Shown: piece by piece, positions 22,749-33,351 of the stretch
Numbering within the stretch: the stretch's first letter is position 1
Layout: each line of letters opens with the position of its first letter
Assembly: GCA_004335835.1 (NCBI GenBank)
Contig: RWJK01001566.1
Span: forward strand, 1-64,000
Reading direction: 5' to 3'
Source of the DNA: Scenedesmus sp. ARA3
Lineage: Eukaryota > Chlorophyta > Chlorophyceae > Sphaeropleales > Scenedesmaceae
Length of the DNA: 64,000 nucleotides
Made by a program: the position numbers and the translations under genes
The notes under the pieces: model-generated
The model's input: the letters and a program-made list of their open reading frames with translations, nothing else
Database searches by the model: none
Told to the model about the DNA's origin: nothing

Positions 22749-24758
22749 TCAAGGGCACTGCGCTGTCCAAGGACTCTGCGGCTGCAGCAGACCAGGAGCC
22801 TGCCTGCACGCCCCTGGGGGGCAGCGACACAAGTGACACCTCGCCAACCCGGAATGCTGCCGTACCGGAAGGCAGCGGCCGCAACAAGGCACCCACCAAA
22901 GGCAGCAGCCAGCCAGGCGCTTCCAGCCACGAGCTGCTCAATGCATCTCTAAAGGTAGGCCTGTCAGCCTCAAACAGAGGTACCAGCACCAGCATACCTG
23001 TTGGTGACATGTAACTGGTACAGCGCTGCCAATTGCTGCTGCTGTGGGGACGTCGCCATAGCTTGTAGCGCAGCTGAACAGCAACATGTTGCTGTGTGCT
23101 GGCGCTGACAGGCAACTGCCCCTGCTGTCCTGCTGCGCTGACATGTGCAGATGCTGAGCATGTCTCTTCCTCCCACAATCACAGCTGCTGGCTCCTCCTC
23201 TGCCAGCAGCAGCAGCAGCAGCAGCAGCGGTGCTCCAAGTCAGCTGTACGCCCTGCAGCAGCAGCAGCAGAAGCGCTACTCTTGGTCGGGCATACTACCC
23301 GCTCCTTTACCAGCAGGTTGTGCAGCTTCCCCACCCCAGGACGCTGCGTGGTCACTCCTGGGCAGCACACACCAGGCGCCCTGGCAGCACACACCAGGCG
23401 CCCTGGCAGCACACACCAGGCGCCCTGGCAGCACACACCAGGCGCCCTGGCAGCACACACCAGGCGCCCTGGCAGCACACACCAGGCGCCCTGGCAGCAC
23501 ACACCAGGCGCCCTGGCAGCACACACCAGGCGCCCTGGCAGCACACACCAGGCGCCCTGGCAGCACACACCAGGCGCCCTGGCAGCACACACCAGGCGCC
23601 CTGGCAGCACACACCAGGCGCCCTGGCAGCACACACCAGGCGCCCTGGCAGCAGCAGGCCACGCAGAGCCAGCAGCAGCGCATGCAACAGCGTGCAATGT
23701 GCTACGGCGCACAGCAGTCTGGCTTTCCAGCCAGCCAGCGCAGCAGCAGCTGCCCAAATGGTGCAGGATGGACCATGGCTGGTGCTGCCTTGCCAACCGC
23801 AACAGCAGCAGCAGCAGCAGCAGCCAGGGTGGGGCCCCTGCCATCGACACCGCCGGTCTGGTGTGCCAGCGCTGCTTTGGTGGGGAACTCTGGTCCTCTG
23901 CAGAGCGGCAGCAGCAGCAGCATTTACGCCAACCTCAAGGCAGCTGACCAGCTGCTGCGCCTGCAGCAGCAGGTGTCAAACATGCCAGCTGTGCAGGCAT
24001 CACGAGCGTACTGCAGCCTTGGCAGCGCACCCAGCTCGCAGCTGCAGCAAGACCGCCAGCTGTCTGCCCTGTGCTTGGCTGTGCAGAGCATGAGCCATCA
24101 GCAGATCAACGGCTTAGCAGCAGCTGCAGCGGACTCTGCGGCAGCAACAGCGTTGGGGGCTGGCTATGCACCAGCCAACCTTATGACGGGCTGTTCAGGC
24201 TTACCTCCTCCTGCGCTGAGCAGCAGCTTCGGTGGTTGGGGGCCAATGACCCAGGACCCCTGGCAGCAGCTGCAGCTGCAGCAGAATGAGGCCCAGGCCG
24301 ATGCAGCAGCAGCAGCTGCTGCTGCCGCACACTCAGAGCAGGCAATGCTCACAGCCTCCAGCAGGGCAATGGCTGCCAACAGCTTGGCAGCTCCAGACCA
24401 GCTGCTCTCACAGCTGCGGGGGGCGTCACCTGATGAAGGCTTTGCGGGGCCTGTTCTGGCAGCAGGATCGTCACTTGCAGGGGACACCTCCCCTGTATTC
24501 ATGCACAACATGCAGCAGCAGCAGCAGCTCCAGCTTGAGTTGGAGCCTGCAGCCTGGTCGATCATTGCAGAGGACAGTGGCTGGCAGAGCGTCGGGCGTG
24601 TGACGGGTGCACAGATCCACGTGCAGGTGCAAGCCTGCAGCCCGCTGCTGTGCCTCACGGTGTCAGGCACAGCCAGCCAGGTGAGCATGGTCAGTGAGCT
24701 GATCCGGCTGCTGCTGCAGCGGCCAGCTGGGCAGGCGCAGCTAGGAGGGCTTGCCTGA
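22749..24758 (+). CDS. Low-complexity protein with degenerate KH domain, 5' end unresolved
   Basis: Two exons are clear, 22749-22954 (AAAG|GTAGGC) and 23151-24758 (GTGCAG|ATG), joined in phase 0. The first begins mid-codon, so at least one earlier exon is missing. The large exon is Ser/Gln/Ala-rich, is interrupted by the 22-residue THQAPWQHTPGALAAHTRRPG-type repeat, and ends with a KH-like segment: WSIIAEDSGWQSVGRV, TGAQIHV, LTVSGTASQVSMVSELIRLLL. That is the normal KH alpha-beta-beta-alpha end, but the GxxG loop that grips nucleic acid is replaced by AEDSG. RNA binding is therefore doubtful, and a scaffold role is possible. The stop is TGA at 24756. I do not recognise an orthologue. Confidence 0.6.
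23361..23646 (+). repeat. 22-bp coding minisatellite, 13 identical copies
   Basis: Thirteen perfect head-to-tail copies of a 22-bp unit beginning GGCAGCACACACCAGG. Because 22 is not a multiple of three, successive copies are read in the three frames in turn, giving a 22-residue super-repeat every three copies. None of the six frames contains a stop. Perfect identity suggests very recent expansion or continuing homogenisation. Confidence 0.95.
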
Positions 24759-24815
24759 AGCCCCTCTGGAGGGAGGGCGGCCTGCGGCTGCAGGATGCAC
24801 TCAAGCTGCCGCTGC

Positions 24816-24899
24816 TGCATGTTGTGGCGGCTCAGGATGCGGCTGCATGTTGTGGCGGCTCAGGATGCGGCTGCATGTTGTGGCGGCTCAGGATGCGGC
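24816..24899 (+). repeat. 28-bp tandem repeat, three copies
   Basis: Three near-perfect 28-bp units starting TGCATGTTGTGGCGG just after the KH gene stop. A further partial copy is near 24929. Flanking sequence around 24791-24812 and 24900-24930 is also duplicated. Confidence 0.85.
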
Positions 24900-26261
24900 T
24901 GCAGGATGCACTCAAGCTACAGCTGCTGCATGTTGTGGCGGCGCGTGGGAGGAGGCAGGCCTGCAGCTGGCTGCGGCTTCATTAGGATGGGACAAGAAAC
25001 CTGGCACAGCACAGCAGAAAGGTGTTGAGAAGTGTGGTGAAGCACCAGCAGCCTTGGCAGCGCAATGATGCAAGTTGCAGCAGACACCTGCATATCGCCG
25101 CAGCATCAGCGTTGCCACGTATGCCGCTACCCGTGTTGTTTCAAGGGTGCCTGCCGCAGCTTGATGTGTGTGCTGTGGCAGACCTGCTGGTGATGATGTT
25201 TTAGGGCAGGGGCTGCATTTTAACAGCCAGGGGTATTGCCGATTACCTTGTACTACCATCAGGGTTCCTGGAGCAGGGACGACGCTGCTGCAGCACTAAA
25301 AGAACCTTTAGTAAGGCTCAGCGCGTTTCTCTTTTTGTGCGGGTCAAGCGTGTAGCACAAGGGTGCCTTGTTGCTGCGGCCGATAACCATTGAAGTTCAC
25401 GTAACGGGTGGCGGGGTCTTTGTGGGTTTGATGCGTTGACTTTGCACGGCAGTTTTGTATGAGCATGCGGGCCGGCAGTTGGCTGACTTTGCGGCTGCTG
25501 CGTATTATGATGTGTGTTGTGTGGGCTTATCCATTGCGAGGTGTACGGGGGCCAGGTCAGGCCATTACTAACCAATCTGAGCATGCCTCATCATAACGTT
25601 TATGGTCAAAAGGCGCCACTCATGTCTTGGCCCCAGCATTCTGTTAAATGGATGCATATGTATGTAGCAGCATGCGGTGATGGTTTGGATGCATGTCAGA
25701 AAGCAGACAGACCGTGCCGGTTTCACCATACTAAAGGACATGGATATGATCATATCCATGTTCATGAACAGGGCAGACATGGGCTGCATGGCGATTCCGG
25801 CCTCAACAACACTGGCTGTTCCTATGATACAGGAGGGCTGCACAAACCAGTCCCTGAAACAACAGGTCATGTGTGAAGGTTCCTAGACCATGATGCTGAT
25901 CAGCGCGAGCAGCTGTGAAACGGCAGCAGATCTGTGAGTTGTTGTTGCCGCCCCAATGTTGTGTTGCCTCACTGCTGCCTGCACCACCTCTGTTGATTGG
26001 CGTCCAACATATATTAACGCGCGATTGGATCAATGCTCCCAGGTGTGTTTGTTTGCTTGTTTCGTGGACGAATGTGTGGATGTGTCAAAGTGATTATTGG
26101 CAAAAGATCTGAAAGTGACACAGCAGTAATTGTTGTGAGTATGTTGGAACAGCACAGAGGTGCTTGTGCTGTGTGCAGTACGCATGGCTGTACAAGGGGC
26201 ATAAAACAGGTGTACTTGCTGCTGCTTGAAACTCACCTGCCGATCAACTGTTGTGCAACTA

Positions 26262-26300
26262 TGAGTGTGTGTGTGTGTGTGTTTGTGTGTGCGTGTGTGG
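26262..26300 (+). repeat. (GT)n-rich microsatellite
   Basis: An alternating GT run of about 20 bases followed by an imperfect continuation, inside the G+T-skewed stretch. Confidence 0.85.
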
Positions 26301-29300
26301 CTTTGTGGGTGTGTTGATGAGCTGTGGTGACAACACCTGTCTGCTGGATGTCTTGCGGATTGGGTGATGCTGCTCGTTGCTGCTCAAGCGTGCTGGGAGC
26401 AGGCGCCTGCGCTGCGTTGGCAGCAGTATCTGGGGACCTTTGCCATGTGTATTGCAGGGCACATGTGGGGTGGTGGAAGCAGGGCAGTCCTGAGATACCA
26501 AGCTCAGGGTAAGAAGGGCAGCAGCTTGCTGGCCTTGTCAGCAGCTGTGCAGTTGTGGCCTGATTCCATCAAAAGGTTTGATAGTATGTTGGGTTGACGT
26601 GGGCGTGTCGAGTTCTGGTTTTGAAAGGTTTGAAAGAGGGTCGTTGCGCACTGCACATGGGTCGCTTCTGTATGCTGTGGTGCTGTGTAGCGGCATTGGT
26701 TGCCCTTCACTACTTGTGCCCAGGCGCAACGCTTTGTTGTGCGGGACATGCGGTAGCTCAGAAGTCTGCCTGCTGTCGAGCTTGACAAGCCAGCTGGTGG
26801 TTGCACGCTGCGTGCTTCTGTGCAGCTGAATTAAAAAGGCAGAGTGTTCTGCGACTGGCTGAAGCTACAGACGTATAGTTCAAATAGCTCTCTTGTTGAT
26901 TGGGTCTGAAAAGTTAACTCAGCTTCTGTGCAGCTGGCAGCCTGTTACACAGACGACTGGAGCGGCAGCAGCAGCGGCAGCAGGGCTGTCAGGGCTGCCA
27001 GGGCAAGGGCAGGGCTGTGTTATAGTGGCCACGGCAGCTGTTTTGTGGGGACAAAAGTGAGGATGAGTAGGTACCGCAGGGCGCAACGGGTGTACTGCCG
27101 GGCAGGGCTTTGTGAGGCAGGTGCACTTTTCTGGGCGCGTCTGCCTGCCCTACTTCCTTGCTTGCACTATTACGGTCGGTTTCGGGTGGATTCAAGCGCG
27201 GGGGCAGCAATGCCCAGCCACTGTGCCGCAAGCACCTAACGTTGTGTGGATGCACTGGTGCACTTCCTGGCAGTTGGCAAGAGTGCTGCTGTTCAAGGTA
27301 CTGCAAAAACTGACGCACGCGTGGTGCTGTGTGTGCCTTCACTGGCAGCCACCGCACTCCTGGAGCTGAACACTGCTGAGAACAGCTGTTGAGCAGCAGC
27401 TTGTGTTGACGCGCGCACACTGCACAGCACAACTGCTTACTCATGCTATGTACCAGGCCGGGACGCATGCACAGGGGTGCGGTGAAGCAGTTCGATGCGC
27501 TGTCATGTTCGTGTCATGTGTCGTCAGTAGGCATGCTTGCACTGTTAGGGACTGGAAGGCAAGAAACATGACTGCTTTCAGGGCGCCTGGGGTCTTTAGA
27601 GGTGGCCATAGTGTGTTGCCACAACAGTACAGCCGCCGGCGGAGGTGCAGCAGCAGCTAACCAGTGTGGCGATACAGCCAGTGCTGGTGGCTGCTGCCAT
27701 ATATGGAGGGTGTCGATGGTTATGCTTTCAGGGCCCTTGTGGCAGAGGCTGCCCAGCATGGCCCTCGTGCTAGCTGGTAGCTTCAGCAGAGTATCGTTGG
27801 TAACACGGGCGATTAATAGACTGTGGCCTCTGCTGACATGTCAAGGGGAGCGCATCAGGGTGGCAGTTGCCACTGGTCGCTCCTGGGTACATGTCAGGTG
27901 GCAATGGTTACTCCTCTTTGGGGTGTTGTTGTGGTGGTGGGTGGATGTTGTTGTGGTGGTGGCTACCTGGCACTTGCATCTTGCTGGCAGCTTCTGTAGT
28001 CCAGCAAGAACAGCACTGGTTGCTTTGTGTGGGAGCGGTTGCTTGTGTGTGCTGCTGTGGCTGTGCCTTCGCAGGGGCCCTCATCGGGTGCTTGTTAGGC
28101 CAGCCGTGTTGTGACGTTACAGTGCCAGGTCAAACTCAAAATGTGTACATCTGCATCTCGTGGCATTGTTAAAACCGGTGGAGCAACTTCATTCTAACCC
28201 CTGCCTTGAAATATGCTAACGCAACTGCACCCGCCGCAGCCGCTGCATGGTGCCTGGACAGCCAGCTTAACAGGGCACTTGACATGGCATGGTCGCAGTA
28301 TCAATGCGGCTTGCTTCGATGGAAGAGCGGCGGGTTGTTAGACACCAGGAGGACTATCGTGCATGCTTTGCTGAGACCAGCATTGCCAGTTGCTGTGATC
28401 CGTTGGATGCTGTGATCCGTTGGATGAAGGAAAGCACACTGCATGCATTGTGTATGCATCTGCGTGGTCTTGTGCAGCTTGGCGTATGCTCCAAGCTAGT
28501 GCAATGTTGCTGGGGTGCAGTATTACGTCGCTGTGGTGAGTTGCACCCCAGCCTCATCCGTCAACTGCATGCATAGCTGAGCTCAGGGGACACAGGGGTG
28601 AGAGCAAAAGGTTGGCGACAGGATGCTGTGCTATGGACGCTTGTTGGCTGTACCGACAGGCTGGCTACAGCTGCGCAGCCACTGCAATCTGTGGCCAATA
28701 TGTGGCACAGCAGATGTACAGAGGCTGCGCAGCCAGGCTTTTGTTGCAAGTAAGCCCTCTGCTGTCAGCTAGGGGTAGGGTTGTCAGTGTGGAGTTTTCT
28801 CAGGGCGTCCCGTTGTTAGTGTATTTGCACTGTTGGTGGTCATTAGGGCTGAGTTGGGGGTCAGGCAACGACCCTAGGGTGGCACACATACTGCGGGCAA
28901 GGGCATGAAGTGCTATGTCTGAAAACGGCAGCAGCAGGGTGCTGATTATACTGTGGGGGAATGGCAGGCGTTGGTTGCTGTGTTGTATGCGGCAGCTGTA
29001 GGACGCTGCGCATACTGTTGTGTAAGGCGCGCGCGTTGCTGTGTCTCAGACGGCAGGGTAGCATGCTGAACACACTGTGCGGCGACTGGCGTTTCTTATT
29101 AGATGGCAGCAACTTGGAGCTATGTATACTAGGGGTGGAGGGCGTCAGTTGCTGTGTACCACTGAATGCGGTTAGCGACAGTGCTCCTGCGGGCGGGGTT
29201 CACTCATGCACCAGCGTGGTTGTTCCAGCAAAGCATGCCGATGCGACATGCCTTGTCTGTGCCTTGTTTGGTGCTTCAGTGGTGCTGCTGTTCCCTGCCA

Positions 29301-30580
29301 CCCACCTGTCACAAGTTTGTTGTGGCAGCTGGATGTTGTGTGTGGAGGTAGAGCATTCGCACTATCAGCAGTTGGCCTGGGTGGGTGGGGATGTGCATGT
29401 GGCTGGGCGGGGATGTTATGCTCCTGATCTGCTATGCAGCAACAGGGGCAGCCAACCATAGCCAGAGTCATGCGCAATCAAGCAGATGATTTACAGCACA
29501 GCAGGCCATCGTGTGACATATATGATACGATGCTGTGCGATGCCTGTGTGTGCGGCAGGCACCCCTCATGTGTGAGTGTGCGTGCGTGCGTGCCCGCGTG
29601 TGTGTGCGTGCGTGGATGTGGGTGGGTGCGCAGGCCATGGGTGTGCCAGGCAAGTCGAAAGCTGCTCTGCAGCACCTGCGCATGCGTGCGTGATGTAAGC
29701 ATAGGAGCAACATCTGAGGCTGAACATAAGGGCAAAGTGATTTGACTACTCGGGTATGGGTGGGGGCCATGCTCTGTTTGCATACACGTCAGACATGGGT
29801 TGAAGGGCAACACATATGTGAGCGTGTTTGATGCAGCCTTGTGCTGTTTGTTATGGTTGCTATGGCCATGGGGTAATATTGTGTGGCTGGCTGCGTGATG
29901 GCATTTGTAGGCTGCTTCCTTTGTTATCAGTCAGGACCCAGCATACGTACCCTGCTTTGGGTTTGATGAGCTTTCTGTGGTTTGCTGCCACAGCTGATGA
30001 CAATGACAGGCATGCTTGATGAGCAGAGGGAAGGCATACAGGCAGAATGCTGTTATGCCTGTTCACTCATCATATATGCTTGTGGACAGGGCACAAAAGC
30101 AGCTCTGTCACCCTTGCATGGTTTGCGCCTGTCGTCATACGCGAGTGCGGCGGGTAACAGCATAACGCACGTGCTTGTGCCTAATTACGTGGCGGAAAAC
30201 AACGCACATGCTGTCATCGGCACCTGCAGTCAACGCCTGTGCTCGATCGCTGGTGTGTTGGCATTTGGCGGTGATTGGGTTGCGCATGTTGCTTTGCTAG
30301 CAATCTCCCCTGGCGAGCTGCACCTATCGCTGCGCTCCCAACACAATCCAACAACTCATGATAGTGTTGGCACCATCCGCGCTCTGTAGCACTACCCCGA
30401 TTTGCAGGGTGAGAGAGCAGCTCAGGCTACCATGAAAGAGCAAAGTGTGGTGTGCGGTTGAGCTTTGGGTTTGATGGAGTGGTTTTGTGGCGGGGTGCAG
30501 CAGGTGCCAGGCTGATGTGGGTTGTTTCTGGTCTTCCTCCTGTTGCTAGGGTGTGTAGCCAGGGGCGTGTGCATGCGCCT

Positions 30581-30745
30581 GCTTGCAGGAAACAGCTCCT
30601 GTGAAGGACTGCGGCTGCTTGCAGGAAGCAGTTCCTGCAAAGGACCGCGCCCGCTTGCAGGAAACAGTCCGTGCCAAGGTCTGCGCCCGCTTGCAGGAAA
30701 CAGATGAGGCAGAGGACTGTGTCTGCTTGCAGGAACAGGGCCCTG
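30581..30745 (+). repeat. 36-bp tandem repeat, about 4.5 copies
   Basis: GCTTGCAGGA recurs at 30581, 30617, 30653, 30689 and 30725, exactly 36 bp apart, with diverged spacers. One frame reads as a 12-residue repeat (LQETAPVKDCGC, LQEAVPAKDRAR and so on) without stops, but no gene around it is recognisable. Confidence 0.85.
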
Positions 30746-32805
30746 GCAGGGGCCTGTGCCTACAGCTATGTGCAGGCTCGGTTTTGAATCGCTGCACGCG
30801 CATCAGCCATAAGCCGGGTGTGCTGATCAAGGGCTGTGTTTGCCTGTGAGGTGTGCTGTCGTGAAGCAGACAGCAGTGTGTGCTCACCTGGTGCCGCTGT
30901 TTGGGCAGGCTTCCAGGCTTCCACATGTGCATGCTGAACGACGCCGGTGCAAGCATATGCTGTTGGTCAGCGGCTCTAAGGGCTGCACGGCCTGCACCCA
31001 GGATGGAGTCGAGTATGATGGGTATGAATATGTTTGTGTGTGCCTGTGGTTTGGATATGCTTATGTTTGTGTGTGCCTGTGATACGAGCAGCAGGCCACT
31101 CCTTGATGAACAGGCAGAACTTCTGGGGTTGGAACCTAAGGCGGGACAGTGTGCCAGGGCTCAGTTATGCGGGGCGGATGGCGCAGATGCTGTGGCTTGT
31201 CCTTTTCCCGAGTAGAGGGAGGGGCAGGTAGCACCATATGAATACCGCCAGGGGCCTCGGGCGCGCTGCGCTCCGGCCATGGCGCCGTCTGTGAAATGTA
31301 CGGGAGGATTAGATGTTGATGTTGATGATGTGAGTGAATGGCTACCCAGGCTGCTCTGCAGCTTCTGGGTACGTCAAGGCCAGAGAGGGTGTGCGTGGCC
31401 AGGGGCGACACCCCAGGGCTCCATACCCCCTACCTGCCCGCTTGCACCCTGGGGTACAAACGCGGCGGTTGATGATGATGATGAGGAAGATGATGGGATG
31501 ATGATGGTGACTCATCATGATGAGGAGGAGGAGGAGGAGGAGGAGGAGGGTCCACCATGGTTGTCTGAAGGGCGGCTGTTGCAGCTGCTGCCACAGCCAA
31601 GCATGTGGCCTAGGTGATACCGGATAGCTACAGCTGAATGGTGTACCTACCTTCCCCTCAACAACGCTCAGCACAGATGGGCTGGCCAAGCAGTGCTAGT
31701 AGTTATGCATTGCGGGCGTGAGAGCTTTGGAAGAATTAGCAGCAGGCAGCGGCGCATCTGCAGACCACGTGCCTCAGCTGGGCGGTGCTGCTATGCACCG
31801 CAGCTGCGCAGCTTGGTGTCGCCTGGTGTCACTGGAGAGCTCTCCACAGTTGTCATTCAGCTGTTGCACCTGTTGCGAATACATAACCAGAGCTGTTGTG
31901 GGACTCCAGCAGTCGGTGTTTTCTTGGGATGAATCTCGGTCAAGAGCTTGGGCAGCATGGCTGTTGCAAGTGGCCCAAAAAGGACATCTTATTATCTATC
32001 TCGGCAAAGAACTTGTTGCATGATCAAGGAAGCACATACATGAGCAGCAAAGGGGGCAGCTTGCGCCTGTGCAGCATCCCATGCTGAGCATCGCTGTTGC
32101 GCGTGGCCAACAGCTGGCGGTGCCTTATTCACAACCTGCAGGCAGTTGCTGTCATGCTTGCTGGTGCCAGCACTTTGCAGGCGTGACGTGGCTGCACCAC
32201 AGCACATTCGAGTGGCGTGGCCCTTTGAGAATCAATGAGTCATCACGGGCGCCGATGCCATGCGTCATTGCTGCGGCTGAGCTGGTAACAAGGTGATGCT
32301 GATTCTCCGCTGCTTAACACAGCCTGAGCATGTCTCCACTCTGCTTTGTACCAGCGTGGTGCCGCACCATTGCCAATGCAATTCCTTCTTCTCACACTTT
32401 CACGACGCAACATTCCTTGACGCTGCACATGTACACACAGGCGTTGTGTGTAACCGATCTACGTTGTTATGCAGATGTGTGTATGACTCTAAAGTGCACG
32501 GGGACGCTGTTTGCTAGCTCGGCCCTTCAAACAACGGCACCAAGCACAAGCTACCAGCACACCTCAAACCCAATACAGAACCAGGGCGACACTCCCATAG
32601 TAAGCATGTATGCTCCAAGTGGGCTACCATGCAGCCTCTGCACAGTGTGCCACAATGACAGTTTGTAACACGTGGATTGTGGCAAGTGAAGTCAAAGCCG
32701 CACACATTCACGCCACTGCTGGCCCAGGAAGCATCAGTTAGGTGCACTCTTGGTTCTAGCAGCAAGCTGCTATGCTCTGTGTGACGCTGACAGCATAGTT
32801 TGTGA

Positions 32806-32811
32806 GTTACA
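32806..32811 (-). terminator. TGTAAC polyadenylation signal, first membrane protein gene
   Basis: GTTACA on the top strand, about 540 nt past the stop at 33352. It faces the TGTAAC at 32664-32669 on the other strand, which marks a convergent gene boundary. Confidence 0.5.
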
Positions 32812-33351
32812 ACCTTGCTATAATGTGCACCCTGGATGTGGCACAGTCGAAGTGACCACCACATTACAATACAACTGAGAAACATGCCAGCCGCATACAC
32901 ATGGAGAGTTACGGTGTTATGGTGCAGCTAAGCAACGTGACCAGCATGATCTGGCAGCAGCAGTGCAGCAGGTACCGCAAAGGGCCCGGTAAGCAGTGTT
33001 TCAAGGTCGACCCAGTTGGCACGACACACAAATCCTTGCAAGGGCACTGCTGGTAGAGAGATCACAACCTGAGTGGGCAAGGGTTTTGAAGAACTCCTGC
33101 ATGACGTCGCTGACAATAGCTGCACAATTTGAGGTGATCAACAACTGCTAAGTGTCCAACACATCCTTGCTGTCATTCCATTCAATGCTGCTGCAGCCGT
33201 GGCACTTGACAGGACCATTTCCGATCAAAACTCAACCCTAACATTATGAAGTTCACCCCGCCGACTCTCCTCCGATGTATTCCGTCATGCGGCTGCTTGA
33301 TAAAGCCACACCTTTCAGAGGCCGCTGCATATAGTCTGCACCTATAGGTAG

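Larger units (their letters stand above)
24759..32669 (+). other. Long G+T-skewed stretch, possible giant 3' UTR or lncRNA
   Basis: Nearly 8 kb with no ORF that looks like a protein and no convincing splice-linked exons. The top strand is G+T-rich throughout, like the trailers of other top-strand genes here. TGTAA is rare: only TGTAAG near 29021 and 29695, then TGTAAC at 32449 and 32664. Beyond about 32700 the bias turns towards the trailer of the convergent gene at 33352. The simplest reading is one long top-strand transcript downstream of the KH gene, coding or not. Confidence 0.4.

Noticed and set aside
23179..23850. Bottom-strand frame with repeated LVCAARAPGVCCQGAW units
   Set aside because: Shadow of the 22-bp minisatellite, which is open in all six frames; the top-strand frame continues into the KH segment.
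27602..28114. 170-residue top-strand ORF rich in Trp, Val and Leu
   Set aside because: The composition is what G+T-rich sequence gives in this frame; no homology pattern, signal or splice context.
31279..31617. 112-residue top-strand ORF with Asp and Glu runs
   Set aside because: The acidic runs come from GAT and GAG microsatellites; there is no family motif, no splice partner, and the surroundings look non-coding.
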